Made by a program: the position numbers and the translations under genes. From Henricia sp. BOLD:AAB3569 (taxonomy: Eukaryota > Echinodermata > Asteroidea > Spinulosida > Echinasteridae), in the NCBI GenBank assembly GCA_037783545.1, contig JBBELK010000946.1, positions 62,001 to 126,000 of the forward strand: DNA of 64,000 nucleotides, written 5' to 3'. This document shows, piece by piece, positions 49,101-56,500 of this stretch (the first letter of the stretch is position 1; every line of letters begins with the position of its first letter). The notes under the pieces are model-generated. The model had not been told where the DNA came from and did not search any database. It saw nothing but the letters and a program-made list of their open reading frames with translations.

Positions 49101-50187
49101 CAAGCGCAAACATCCAATAGTCGTTGATAAACTAGAAATTAGCCTCGTCCTAGAAGTTACAAGTGCTAAAGTGAGAAAATAAACGTTGCGCAGCTAAGGA
49201 GAGTTTCGTGAAATCGATCTTGGGTTTATTGCGCAGCTACGCCATAAAGTTATGGCGCAAGTCTTACGCCATGGCGCAAGTTGCGCAGTGTTTCGTGAAA
49301 TCGGCTGCAGCCCTACCGGATGCGACGTGGCCATGACCGACAGAATAATCCCCCTTTTACACTAATATATTGAAAACTGCACTTGTAATAATGTGCCTAG
49401 GTCTACTTCAGTTTTGCTGTAGGCCTACTACAAGACCTCCACAAAACACGTCGGTGACATACACATGGTACATGTATCATACCAAAATGTTGCTGTTCGG
49501 AGAGATCCGTTATTATTATATAAAATTTTGCGGACACTGTGTGTTTCTGTTATTGTGCAGCACAGAGCCCAGATTCGAAGTGCGTGCTTGCTGGGCGCAC
49601 CACGAACACACGCGTACGTCATAGATCGAGGGAATGTATTGCATGCGTGTGCAACGCTCGCCAGAGTACAGTAACAAAAAATACTGTACAACTGAACAAC
49701 AGTAACAAAAGCGCATGCATTTATAAACCGTGAAAAGAACTAAACAGACAAAAATCTTGCGGAAATCTTACAAAACAAAGAAGATATAAGCTTCATTTTA
49801 TATAATATTTATTGGATGTCATGAAAATACCGAACTCGCCTTTGGCTTTAGTATTTTCATGACTCGTGCGGTATAATTCTCATATCACCCTCAAAGCCAT
49901 CCAATATTATATAATTACTTTTATATTTATTTTCTTTTGAGCAGCATAGTACTTACAGTACACACATGACACACGTGCTTATTTCATATTTGCAACATTC
50001 AGTGCATGCAGTGCCCAGGTGACATTTATAAAGCATGATTGTACAAAACATTGCACGGTGTCAATTTAACTTTCACGTTGATTTTGTGAGGTAAAAAAAT
50101 GAACCTACCACGCCTCTTACTGCCCACGCAGTCGGCACACTCGAATAGGGCATCCTTTTCTTTGCATCTTCCGCAATTTGCTGACAT
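23034..50187 (-). CDS. B-box / coiled-coil / double Tudor / zinc-knuckle protein, 24 exons
   Basis: Spliced model, about 1093 residues, all phases consistent. Exons: 50187-50109, 48499-48411, 47559-47516, 46739-46674, 45747-45576, 44807-44730, 44568-44346, 43908-43791, 42693-42570, 42043-41942, 41235-41122, 40491-40395, 39715-39693, 38021-37920, 37092-36149, 35912-35845, 35572-35449, 34673-34559, 34041-33946, 32768-32664, 26573-26450, 25199-25097, 24005-23873, 23072-23034. Domains: B-box-type zinc finger (residues 5-48), coiled coil (about 57-180), extended Tudor 1 (251-435), acidic linker (478-791), extended Tudor 2 (815-1000), CCHC knuckle (about 1050-1065). Multi-Tudor proteins usually bind methyl-arginine tails of PIWI proteins in germ granules; that role is inferred here. 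RNF17/TDRD4 and fly Qin are the nearest architectures I know, but they lack the knuckle. The start could instead be seven codons upstream at 50208. Confidence 0.85.
24170..24345 (-). mobile_element. Probable SINE fragment, minus orientation
   Basis: Reverse-complement tRNA-like features (GTTTTGAACCCACAGCC resembling an inverted B box, CCACTCAGCCACAT near the head) lie beside the motif CTTGCTTAAGGATAC. It resembles the other SINEs in the window but is diverged. It lies in the intron between exons 22 and 23 of the Tudor gene. Confidence 0.5.
24804..25073. mobile_element. hAT-like non-autonomous element, CAGGGCTCG end
   Basis: Left end CAGGGCTCGAACATAAC and right end GGGGAAGCCCTG with repeated GTGGTCCGG/GGACCAGTCAA steps inside. 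CAGGGCT ends are typical of hAT elements. No transposase frame and no clear 8 bp target duplication were seen. Confidence 0.5.
25588..25850. mobile_element. Non-autonomous DNA element with CAGGGCTCGC ends
   Basis: Ends CAGGGCTCGC and GCGAGCCCTG are perfect inverted repeats, flanked on both sides by CATTA. The end sequence looks hAT-like, but the flanking duplication is five bases rather than the usual eight. No coding frame inside. Confidence 0.7.
26134..26431. mobile_element. MITE, GACCTTTATCACGGTGC family, copy 1
   Basis: Inverted ends GACCTTTATCACGGTGCG and GCACCGTGATAAAGGTC of about 25 bp, flanked by TA on both sides, which suggests a Tc1/mariner-type integration. Other copies lie at 33439-33720 and 44950-45237, with a fragment at 32954-32999. 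Confidence 0.85.
26450..35572 (-). CDS. Exons 17-21 of the Tudor gene: second extended Tudor module
   Basis: Exons 35572-35449, 34673-34559, 34041-33946, 32768-32664 and 26573-26450. The module opens with a staphylococcal-nuclease-like strand region (residues about 815-855), then the core Tudor barrel around LWCRARVEGF and VRVRYVDFGQAEVV, then a C-terminal nuclease-like half ending near DISTAVLN. At the positions of the usual aromatic cage I see S and C in the first two places, Y and F in the next two, and Q where Asn is usual, so methyl-arginine binding by this module is doubtful. The intron before exon 21 is 6.1 kb and houses an antisense gene copy and a LINE. Confidence 0.85.
26789..27198. 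mobile_element. Inverted-repeat element with TAGAC-GCCGAAGTG ends
   Basis: Left end near 26790 (TAGACTGCCGAAGTG) and right end near 27197 (CACTTCGGCTGTCTA) are inverted. A second inner inverted pair around CAATTGGCTCT lies at 27056-27084 and 27146-27174, and a separate hairpin based on CCCATATCCCAC lies near 26865-26915. A right-end fragment recurs at 22845-22887. Confidence 0.55.
28804..30572 (-). pseudogene. LINE ORF2 remnant: reverse transcriptase
   Basis: Open frame with RT motifs in order: VTPIHKGG, NYRPISILP, FLDFSKAFDCVDH, GVPQGSILGPLLFL and the catalytic MYADDST, then the usual C-terminal region ending ALRQTYT. The first ATG is at 30420, but the frame is open to about 30572 and reads as the linker that normally follows the endonuclease. 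The endonuclease itself is absent. The motif set suits the CR1/L2/Jockey group; I cannot fix the clade by eye. Confidence 0.9.
30575..30937 (-). pseudogene. LINE ORF1 remnant: SGNH esterase domain
   Basis: A 120-codon frame with ILIIGDSMIKHL (SGNH block I) and VILHVGSNNT (block III). ORF1 proteins of CR1/L2-type LINEs often carry such an esterase. It is cut at the left, where sequence switches to the RT linker, and at the right by 5' truncation of the element. Confidence 0.8.
31109..31230. repeat. Two-copy tandem repeat, 61 bp period
   Basis: The 61 bp segment beginning TTAACAACATGCTAATTACT is repeated once with no change by eye. It lies just downstream of the fibrinogen-related gene copy. 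Confidence 0.9.
31731..31975. repeat. 21 bp tandem repeat, about 11-12 units
   Basis: Unit of the form CATACTCGTACTCGATCAGAC. Because 21 is a multiple of three and the unit has no stops, long frames are open on both strands (ILVLDQT and YEYGLIE repeats). These are by-products of the array, not genes. It lies in the large Tudor-gene intron. Confidence 0.95.
32818..32929 (+). repeat. G-rich tract with quadruplex potential
   Basis: Over 110 bases made almost only of G runs separated by T, A or C. It starts about 50 bp upstream (in gene orientation) of the 3' splice site of Tudor-gene exon 20. The transcribed RNA would be C-rich, so any G-quadruplex would form on the template DNA strand. Confidence 0.8.
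32954..32999. mobile_element. Fragment of the GACCTTTATCACGGTGC MITE
   Basis: Only one terminal repeat (TTGACCTTTATCACGATGCG) and a few following bases are recognisable. Confidence 0.6.
33439..33720. mobile_element. MITE, GACCTTTATCACGGTGC family, copy 2
   Basis: Ends GACCTTTATCACAGTGCG and GACCGTGATAAATATC, flanked by TA. It directly abuts the next MITE at 33721. Interior is similar to 26134-26431 in reverse orientation. Confidence 0.85.
33721..33862. mobile_element. Fold-back MITE, AAGGCACAGGCTCGTC family, copy 1
   Basis: Palindrome with ends TTAAAGGCACAGGCTC and GAGCCTGTGCCTTTAA. A TA target duplication fits. It lies in the intron on the downstream side of exon 19 of the Tudor gene. Confidence 0.9.
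34099..34240. mobile_element. Fold-back MITE, AAGGCACAGGCTCGTC family, copy 2
   Basis: Same ends and length as copy 1. The two copies flank exon 19 (33946-34041) at distances of about 60-85 bp. Confidence 0.9.
35011..35370. mobile_element. Long-armed fold-back element, GTCTTTCCACGGTAAAGG family, copy 2
   Basis: Arms of 50 bp or more: GTCTTTCCACGGTAAAGGGG at the left is mirrored by CCCCTTTACCACGGAAAGAC at the right, with further inverted match inward. No coding frame. Confidence 0.9.
35845..39715 (-). CDS. Exons 13-16 of the Tudor gene: micro-exon and acidic linker
   Basis: Exon 13 (39715-39693) is only 23 nt. Exon 14 (38021-37920) ends at what appears to be a GC donor (CAG|GCAAGA). Exon 15 (37092-36149) is 944 nt, by far the largest, and encodes a hydrophilic low-complexity linker rich in E, D, K, T, S and Q with near-repeats of GGTKVEQD. 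Exon 16 (35912-35845) begins with serine codons. The linker has no recognisable fold and should be a flexible spacer between the two Tudor modules. Confidence 0.8.
37533..37675. mobile_element. Fold-back MITE, CTTGACACGGGTAACT family, copy 1
   Basis: Left arm with TTTTCTTGACACGGGTAACT and right arm with GCGTGTCAAGAACAGGCCGC are inverted. A second copy is at 62251-62405. Confidence 0.8.
37744..37900. mobile_element. Fold-back MITE, TAGACTACTAAAGTG family, copy 2 (diverged)
   Basis: Aligns by eye over its whole length with the reverse complement of 17000-17169 (shared AAAACCAGTGAACTGTTT and CCAATGGACGTTT). It starts about 20 bp inside the intron that follows Tudor-gene exon 14. Confidence 0.8.
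38040..38327 (+). mobile_element. 3' fragment of a LINE
   Basis: Encodes a stretch reading RKNAYKKSFVPSAITEL, typical of the C-terminus of LINE reverse-transcriptase proteins, then a 3' UTR and a (TTCTA)n tail. It lies in the intron just before exon 14 of the Tudor gene, in antisense. Confidence 0.65.
38336..38747. mobile_element. piggyBac-like non-autonomous element with TTAA flanks
   Basis: TTAA-CCCTCCTAC at the left and GTAGGAGGG-TTAA at the right, with further inverted matches inward (TTTACACCGAA and TTCGGTGTAAA). TTAA duplication with CCCT ends is diagnostic of the piggyBac superfamily. No transposase frame. Confidence 0.85.
38824..39117 (+). mobile_element. SINE with (TTA)n tail
   Basis: Contains CTTGGGCAAGGCACTT, which also occurs in SINE-like pieces at 43427, 50826 and 58697, then ends TATATAAGAACAAGCC with ATTATTATTA. 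No intact A or B box is seen, so the head is probably truncated. Confidence 0.6.
39127..39277. mobile_element. Diverged copy of the 55848-56131 fold-back element
   Basis: Shares the AACAAAAACACAATAGACATTC-type arms, the CCAGGCG core and the ATTTTAAT-TGGCCTGGATC side with that element, but the outer ends are degraded. Confidence 0.5.
40395..43908 (-). CDS. Exons 8-12 of the Tudor gene: first extended Tudor module
   Basis: Exons 43908-43791, 42693-42570, 42043-41942, 41235-41122 and 40491-40395. The nuclease-like start (ILQIYVESRLDPKGRFWVS) is followed by the core barrel: EEGMLCCSQFQEDHRWYRG, then VRWLDYAHDNDVPL. Aromatic residues fill all four usual cage positions (F, Y, W, Y), while the usual Asn is His. 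This module could still bind symmetric dimethyl-arginine. The last two exons give the second nuclease-like half. The 3' part of exon 9 is duplicated twice in the following intron. Confidence 0.85.
40666..40970. repeat. Interspersed repeat, copy 1
   Basis: Matches 49660-49915 in inverse orientation, including TATCACCC-bounded palindrome arms and the segment around TTTGTTTTGTAGGATTTCCG. Class unknown; the end palindrome suggests a DNA element. Confidence 0.65.
41490..41786. repeat. Interspersed repeat with TTAACCA ends, copy 1
   Basis: Homologous along its length to 52482-52789 (shared TGTACGTAGG, TTATTTTTAGTTGAAG and CATTGTACACCCCAGTG). Ends TTAACCAGTT and AAGTGGTTAA are short inverted repeats that include TTAA. 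Confidence 0.75.
42211..42660. repeat. 145 bp tandem repeat, three copies, covering part of a coding exon
   Basis: Period of exactly 145 bp: the marker TTCACTAACCTTATC starts at 42271, 42416 and 42561. The rightmost copy is the functional 3' half of Tudor-gene exon 9 with its 5' splice site. The two left copies repeat the same half exon, splice donor and intron start, but lack the exon's 3' splice site and first half. Confidence 0.93.
43033..43145. repeat. Perfect palindrome and CATTTCGCCC-type short repeats
   Basis: TTTTCGTCTCATGAGACGAAAA is a perfect palindrome, here written at 22 bases as two 11-base halves. It is followed by five loosely repeated TTCGCCCAAGTGCCA steps. Confidence 0.75.
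43364..43500 (-). mobile_element. SINE fragment, minus orientation
   Basis: Reverse complement of the SINE core seen at 38858-38920 (ACAGGTACCCATTTG and CCTTGCCAAAGGGCAC), followed by a gene-ward TTCTAACTCATGGCC head-like piece. Confidence 0.6.
43511..43774. repeat. 44 bp tandem repeat, six copies
   Basis: Unit beginning AATGTGCTGAGGGACTCTGC repeated six times with a few single-base variants (C/T at two sites). It lies in the intron just after exon 8 of the Tudor gene, about 17 bp from the splice donor. Frames across it are repeat artefacts. Confidence 0.95.
44193..44328. mobile_element. Short fold-back MITE with TAGACCT ends
   Basis: Inner arms TGTCACAGTTTGTTTACATG and CATGTAAACAAACTGTGACG are inverted. 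The outer ends TAGACCT and AGGTCTA fit a TA target duplication. Confidence 0.8.
44346..47559 (-). CDS. Exons 3-7 of the Tudor gene: coiled-coil region
   Basis: Exons 47559-47516, 46739-46674, 45747-45576, 44807-44730 and 44568-44346. Residues about 57-180 are Glu-, Lys-, Gln- and Leu-rich with heptad-like spacing (EQKRLFEEQLKVFKN, QALKQKEKELTASLRDEG), which suggests a coiled coil for oligomerisation. Exon 7 leads into an acidic spacer before the first Tudor module. A B-box followed by a coiled coil is the order seen in TRIM-type proteins and in RNF17-like Tudor proteins. Confidence 0.8.
44950..45237. mobile_element. MITE, GACCTTTATCACGGTGC family, copy 3
   Basis: Right end GCACCGTGATAAAGG is clear; the left end is diverged. 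The interior matches the other copies (CGAGGCTTGCA, TGTGCATCACAA). It lies in the intron between exons 5 and 6 of the Tudor gene. Confidence 0.75.
45788..46262 (+). mobile_element. 3' fragment of an L2/CR1-like LINE
   Basis: Encodes the typical RT C-terminus YGVRAFSVIAPHMWNRLPQD...FKTSLKTHLFKKYF, then a 3' UTR ending GGCGCTATATAAATG with (TTA)n. Antisense to the Tudor gene, in the intron upstream of exon 5 (between exons 4 and 5), about 40 bp from exon 5's 3' splice site. Confidence 0.85.
47040..47280. mobile_element. Fold-back MITE, GGGGCCAATTTCATGG family, copy 1
   Basis: Ends GGGGCCAATTTCATGGTGCT and AGCGCCATAATATTGGCCCC are inverted. A second copy with longer matching arms is at 51144-51383. 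Confidence 0.85.
47627..47690. mobile_element. Tiny TTAA-flanked palindrome
   Basis: TTAACCCTTTTAACCGTCA at the left and TGACAGTTAAAGGGTTAA at the right leave a loop of about 25 bases. The TTAA flanks and CCCT ends fit a minimal piggyBac-type MITE. Confidence 0.7.
47977..48403. mobile_element. Inverted-repeat element with GGGCTGCGTTC ends
   Basis: Left end GGGCTGCGTTCCAAACACGC and right end GCGTGTTTTGAACGCAGCCC are inverted. Further CGAACGTTTGC/GCAAACGTTGG steps lie inside. Its right end is only about 7 bp from the end of Tudor-gene exon 2. Confidence 0.85.
48411..50187 (-). CDS. Exons 1-2 of the Tudor gene: B-box-type zinc finger
   Basis: Exon 1 (50187-50109) starts MSANCGRCKEKDALFECADC; exon 2 (48499-48411) encodes LPLCDACNELIHVGFLADHQ. 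Together they give C5, C8, C17, C20, C33, C36, H41 and H48, the C-x2-C...C-x2-C...C-x2-C...H...H spacing of a B-box zinc finger. The loop between the second and third pairs is twelve residues, longer than usual, and the intron falls in it. No RING finger precedes it in this model. Confidence 0.8.
48774..49308. mobile_element. Large fold-back element with GCAGCCGATTTCACG ends
   Basis: GCAGCCGATTTCACGAAAC at the left is mirrored by GTTTCGTGAAATCGGCTGC-like sequence at the right. Arms are rich in GCGCAA/TTGCGC and contain several short palindromes (ACTTGCGCAATAAGTTGC, TTACGCCATGGCGCAA). It lies in intron 1 of the Tudor gene. Confidence 0.85.
49660..49915. repeat. Interspersed repeat, copy 2
   Basis: Inverse copy of 40666-40970, with the same palindromic ATATTGGATG end at 49800-49912. 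In intron 1 of the Tudor gene. Confidence 0.65.
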
Positions 50188-50789
50188 TTTGCAAGATAAA
50201 CGGACCACAATTCACTAGCAGAAAAGCAATAATTTCTCAAGTCCGGTCCATCACTGCATGCACACCACAACGTGCACTCACAATGCGCATGATATTTTCT
50301 CACGTACTTGCGCTGCAATGCTGGCGGCGCGCGATAATGACGTCATTCAATTAATAATAATTTCCTACTGAGCTCGTGGACCATTTAGTTTTCACGCTAT
50401 GTTCCTTTCCGAGCGTGTGAAAAAAAATATCAGAATAAAAAGAAAGTACAGTCGCCCCTTCAGATTAAAAACCTCAGAGTTTAGCTTTTTAGCTGTTTGT
50501 GAGATATATTTTGTCCATGAGATACAATTAACTATTTTTTTGCATGTTACATTTCCCATATATCAACACGAAAGCAGTCAGGTCATTTTTACAAAGACCT
50601 ACGCAAAAAAATTAAATGTTCACATCAATTTTGTTTCTCATTATCTTCAAATGATGGATTTTTATGCAATTAGTTGTGTCTCATATTCAAAGCCAATAAC
50701 CTCACAAACTGATTTAAAGGATCACCATGGCCGACAGAATGGTTTGTCTATCAAACTTAATACCTTGGTTATAGGTAAATGCGAGTTTG

Positions 50790-50995
50790 AATCCATCCAG
50801 GTTGCATCCGCATGGTGCGTGTATCCTTGGGCAAGGCACTTTACCATAAGGAGGAAATGGGTACCTGTCAGGGCAGTGAAGGTGGTGTTTATGAGTACCT
50901 AACAAGTAGCTAAGCTGTATACTCTCTAGGGAGCCGAGGTTAAATTAAGAAATGCCATTAAGAGCCCATATTGACCAGGGGTAATGTGAAAGACC
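50790..50995 (+). mobile_element. SINE fragment
   Basis: Shares CTTGGGCAAGGCACTTTACC, GGAGGAAATGGGTACCTG and GACCAGGGGTAAT with 38824-39117. It lies upstream of the Tudor gene. Confidence 0.65.
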
Positions 50996-51143
50996 ATGAT
51001 ATATGATACTAACATGAACATTATTAACTGTCAAAATTGCCATATTTAACTCATATTTGTCAAAATGAATATTTTTCCTCCAATTAGTAGCAATTTTATT
51101 CCAGCACACAAACAGCACATGGTCAAAATAATCAGTGTGTTCT

Positions 51144-51383
51144 GGGGCCAATTTCATGGTGCTGTTCAGCATAAAATTTTGTTTAGCACAGAATTTCTTT
51201 GCTCTGTAAAATGAGTTACCAGCCAAAATTGTATGTCAAATTGTATTTTTAGGAACAGGAGTAAAATATCAGTAAATACACATGACATACGATTTGGCTG
51301 GCAACCCAGTTTTGCAAAATGAAGCAAAGAAATTATGTGCTAAGCAAATTTTTAGTGCTAAACAGCGCCACGAAATTGGCCCC
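51144..51383. mobile_element. Fold-back MITE, GGGGCCAATTTCATGG family, copy 2
   Basis: GGGGCCAATTTCATGGTGCT and AGCGCCACGAAATTGGCCCC form the ends, and most of the 240 bp folds back (AGCACAGAATTTCTTTGCT with AGCAAAGAAATTATGTGCT). Confidence 0.9.
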
Positions 51384-52481
51384 AGATGGGATGCCTTTAA
51401 ATTACATGCACCATACTTTATTCTGAAAATCAAACTGTACTTTAGCACAGTCCTATGTACTGCAAGAAAGGAGCTAGCAGTGATCAATGCAAGCTACATT
51501 TTGATTGGCTTAAGGAAATTGATTAACTTTAGTTCTCGGCTTTGATTGGGTAGCGAAATGTAATTAGCTGTTTAGCCAAAAAATTTGAAAATTTGTATGA
51601 GTACCACTCGAAAACAATACAAATGATATGGGATACAAATCCCACTTGTTTTTTTTGTGCCGACTGCTGAGCAATATTTTTTGTGCGGAGCACTATTTTT
51701 TGCAAAACAGTGTGGACTTTGTGAGATCTGCAAGTGTTCTATGTTCACAAAACTCACTAACAAATTTGTCAAAATTATCTTGTCAAAATTAATTTTCAAT
51801 GTGATGGACTGATCATCATTGAAAACCAAAGGAAATCTCTAAAGATATAGTATTTATCGGTGGGTAAGTTATATGCAAATAACATGCAAATGTTGCAAAA
51901 CCATAATCACTGATGATCTCTCGTGTGATATTTTCTTATTTACTTTACTAATTAGGTCTTAATCAAGTTTATATTTCAACATGACAATTTGTTTGTTCGC
52001 TTATACTGCATTATGAAAATACTGAAATACATGTAAACTGATTAGCACATTAAACAAATTGAAAAAAACAATAATCTTGTCAATTTTCGAATCCTTTTCA
52101 TAGTTGGTGTACAAAAGGCAGTTTTTAGGACAAATTTCTTTGCCATTTGAAAAGAAAACAAAAACAGCTGTGCATGCCATTTTGTTGTTTTATATTAATT
52201 AAACAACATTTCTACAAATACATAATATAAAAGAAATCCCTGATTTCTCTTAGGCTGTTGCAATCAAATCAGATGTATAACACAAATTTGACCGAAATAT
52301 CTTTTTGCAAACAGACCTTGTGTTACTTAAAATGGGCAAGAATATGCAAAAGAAAATCTGTACCAGTCTCAACCCTGAAAATAAATAAATAACACTCTGA
52401 TGTGATATTTTGCTTTTCACAAGTAAAAACGGACATTTGGTAAATTTCCACTTATTTTAATGTGATGTCTTTCATTTTAGT
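51384..52481. other. Intergenic, nothing recognised
   Basis: AT-rich sequence between the two host genes. No supported gene, and no promoter element that I could call. Confidence 0.4.
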
Positions 52482-52789
52482 TTAACCAGTTAACGCCAGA
52501 ATTATTTCAAACACTGCTGTACGTAGGTGCGGATTTATTTTTAGTTGAAGAACTCATTATACCATGCGCGGCAAAGTATTGTTATTTCAATGCATTCTCA
52601 TTGTACACCCCAGTGTAGCTTTGTTATGAAATGTTTTAGCCATTTCCCTCAGAAATTACTGCGCATTTAGACGTCAAACACAGCAACAAACGAATTTCCC
52701 CCAAATGTGTCTACAAATGTACTAGCCCTTCGCTACACCAATGCGGAAATCCTGGCATGTTTACGCGTCCTCCAGCTTCAAGTGATTAG
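52482..52789. repeat. Interspersed repeat with TTAACCA ends, copy 2
   Basis: Counterpart of 41490-41786; see shared segments there. Slightly longer, with a diverged centre. Confidence 0.75.
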
Positions 52790-52839
52790 ATACTATTTTT
52801 TAAAAAAAAATTTAAAACCTAGGCTTCTGCTTTTCATCG

Positions 52840-52902
52840 GTTTCCCCCTCCTTCCCCAACCCCCAACCCCTTCCCCCATCCCCCCATCCCCCACCCACCC
52901 AA
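52840..52902 (-). repeat. C-rich (minus-strand G-rich) low-complexity tract
   Basis: Runs of C separated by T or A, including CCCCCATCCCCCCATCCCCC. On the minus strand this has G-quadruplex potential. It lies between the two host genes. Confidence 0.8.
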
Positions 52903-53568
52903 AAAAAGCAAAACAACAATTGAAATGTTTTGTTTAGTGTGGAATTTTCACGATAAATCAGCAAATACTGGTACTGAAAACCTATCAACTGTGCCCACAT
53001 GTAACCATATCAATGATTTTATACAAAAACTTTTTCAAAACATTACTAAATTTCAGTTTTTTTAACACCTTAAAATCATTCATAAAATTTTCTCAACAGA
53101 ATATTTTGGTTTGAAAATAACTTAAGAGCAAAATATTCTGCAAAGCAGCAAATGTCTGTCTTAGACATTTTAAAATACTTTTTTATAAGTCTTAACAGCC
53201 CTTTGGTTTTGCATGCAAACATAACACTATTATTGTACAAAATACATACAAAATGATTGGGCTTTTTCGAAAATAAATACAAGATTGCCTGAAAGTTGGT
53301 ACAAGACACATACTTTTAATGAAACTTAAAGGTAATAATGCCCGGATATCTTTGCAATTTTTGCACCCTAAATCAATATCTCAAATTTTCCAATCTTGAG
53401 CACAATGTACCTTTAAAACAGACAGAGAGCCGAAATAAAAACCTCACTCTTTGTCAACTGCCAAGTGACGGCTCAACACAAAATCGCTGAAATGTTTCCA
53501 TTTCCTATTCCAATGGTTAATGCGAAGAGCCTTCACCATGGCAAATGACATCACATTTCAGTTCTCTA

Positions 53569-56500
53569 TCAACGATTGTGTAATCGTACAACAAACTTGT
53601 CTTTAAACGGCGAGGTATACTCCACACCGAGCGATCTGAAAACCTTACTAGGAATGCCGACATCGCATAAATACAGCAAACCAGGGTTGGTGTTGTCGTA
53701 CGAGAGCGGTAAACCTGTAATAACGGACCATTTGCTTCTGATGGTGTGTGTGGTGATAGGGTCGATTGACAGAACCGATGATTTATTGGTCGTTACCCAC
53801 GATACAATGCTCTTATGCCAAGGCTGCTTAGGCATGGACGTATCGGCAGGGGAGTTGAGAGCGCTGATGATCAGATCTGGAGGTTCCTCAGGCAAATCTG
53901 AACAGGATAAAAAATAAACCCCACTGGATCAACTGCATGCAGATGTAACTGTATCCGAGGTAAAAAGGGGTAAAATTCTGTTTGTGATTCATATTTCTAA
54001 ATAGATGCAGATATCTCTTCTAAAAATATACAAAATCATTCAATAAAAGCTTGATTGGAAGATATAATAAAAAGTCCTAATGGAGAGACAAACACGTGTT
54101 ATTGGCTTTGTAAGGAAAACCTGAGGGAGTATACCACTGTGCCTCATAGCTCAGATTGAAGAGCATCTGCTCAGTGAGTCAGAGACCTTGGGGGAAACCT
54201 GAGGGAGTATACCACTGTGCCTCATAGCTCAGATTGAAGAGCATCTGGTCAGTGAGTCAGAGGTCTTGGGAACACCTGAGGGAGTATACCATTGTGCCTC
54301 ATAACTCAGCTGGTAGAGCATCTGCCGGTGTGACAGAGGTCTTGGGGAAACCTGCAGGAGTACACCATTGTGCCTTATAGCTCAGCTGGTAGAGCATCTT
54401 CCTGGTGTTTTCAGAGGTCTGGGGTAAAAACTGAGGATGTATACCACTGAGCGTCAAAGCTCGGCTAGTTGAGCATCTGCCTGGTTTGCCAGAGGTTTTG
54501 GGTTGGAATCACAATAGGGATAATATGATTTTTCTCTCATCCCAAATCTGATTATTTTATTTCTAAGGCGATAAGACACTATTACCAAATGTTCACTGTC
54601 AATACCTTTCATACTAGTGATGTGATTCCCCTGTGTTCCCTTGAAGGCCTTTAACTCCGTTGTGAGAATCTCCGGCGTCTTGGCAAAGTTTGGAATGAAG
54701 AGCGTCACATCAGCATTGTGATTGGCCAAGTGACGAGCACAGTTGATGCCTTGAGCTCCTTGTAAATGGGGTCCACAGACGACAAGGACAGACGGACAAC
54801 TGTACTCCCTGTCAGTAAAAATGGCAAAGTTTAGAATGAAGAAGAGTCACGTTGGCATTATGATTGGCCGAGTGACGAGCTCTGTTGATGCCCTGAGACG
54901 ACAAGGACAGACGGACAACTGTACTCCCGGTCAGTAAAAATGGCAAAGTTTAGAATGAAGAAGAGTCACGTTGGCATTATGATTGGCCAAGTGACGAGCG
55001 CAGTTGATGCCCTGAGACGACAAGGACAGATGGACAACTGTACTCCCTGTCAGTAATAATGGCAAAGTTTAGAATGAAGAAGAGTCACGTTGGCATTATG
55101 ATTGGCCAAGTGACGAGCACAGTTGATGCCCTGAGACGACAAGGACAGACGGACAACTGTACTCCCTGTCAGTAAAAATGGCAAAGTTTAGAATGAAGAA
55201 GAGTCACGTTGGCATTATGATTGGCCGAGTGACGAGCGCAGTTGATGCCCTGAGACGACAAGGACAGACGGACAACTGTACTCCCTGTCAGTAATAATGG
55301 CAAAGTTTAGAATGAAGAAGAGTCACGTTGGCATTATGATTGGCCAAGTGACGAGCACAGTTGATGCCCTGAGACGACAAGGACAGACGGACAACTGTAC
55401 TCCCTGTCAGTAATAATGGCAAAGTTTAGAATGAAGAAGAGTCACGTTGGCATTATGATTGGCCAAGTGACGAGCACAGTTGATGCCCTGAGACGACAAG
55501 GACAGACGGACAACTGTACTCCCTGTCAGTAAAAATGGCAAAGTTTAGAATGAAGAAGAGTCACGTTGGCATTATGATTGGCCAAGTGACGAGCGCAGTT
55601 GATGCCTTGAGACGATAAGGACAGACGGATGACTGTACTCCTCATCGTTAGTAATTCACAAATGAATGATATACAGATCACTTGGATGCAATTTGGGAAT
55701 AAAGGTGTGGGTGGCCGGGACCAGGAGGCTGATAACAGCCCAAGCCAAAAAGTGAGGGCCATTATTGACCTCCCTAGAGGTCTCCAGGCAGTCTTAAAGG
55801 TACTGTTTGAGAACCAGCCAACAAAACGTTTATTCCCATTAGTAAATGTGACCCACTCTGGAAAAAGCTAGCATAAGTCGCGCAGGCTAGGTCGAGTTTT
55901 TGCGACCATAAGAATTAATCTGTGGCAGATCCACGCTCATTAAAATACAAAAACACAAAGTAAATTATACGCGAAACACTGACATTCCAGGCGATATCTG
56001 GGCACAGCCAGAAATTTCCATTGTGTTTTGGTATTTTAATGAGCGTGGATCTGCCACAGATTTCTTCTTATGGTGGCAAAAACTCGACCTAGCCTGCGTG
56101 ATTTATGCTACCTTTTCCCAGAGCGGGTCACAAATAACCTTTACTGTGTAAATCAGTAAAACTTTCAGAATTTCGTAAACTTTGCCGTTTTGCCATTTTG
56201 TGTAAGGTTACTTTCCTACACATTCGCATTCAATCCAACTGCTGCACAGGCAATGAATTCACACAACCTAATGAGAAATAAATCCATATTTTACCTGTTT
56301 TTACCATGAACGAGAGACATGGCCATCTTGGCAATGCTGACACCTCCTGCCTCTAGTCTCTTTTCAGCCGTTAATCCAAGCTTATCAGCAGCTTGCCATA
56401 GTGACTGCATTGTATCCACAGACGCTGCAGGTATGACGGTACCAGACTCTGGAATATTGCAAACAAAGATAAATTACTGACTGGTCATTTGTAAATATGG

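Noticed and set aside
53315-53320. ATTAAA on the minus strand as the EDC3 polyadenylation signal
   Set aside because: The position is plausible, about 250 nt after the stop, but single hexamers are common in this AT-rich DNA and no downstream element was clear.
54830-55640. A CRISPR-like array because of regular 119 bp spacing
   Set aside because: The repeat has no unique spacers. Each unit is the same partial EDC3 exon plus intron, and the sequence is plainly eukaryotic.
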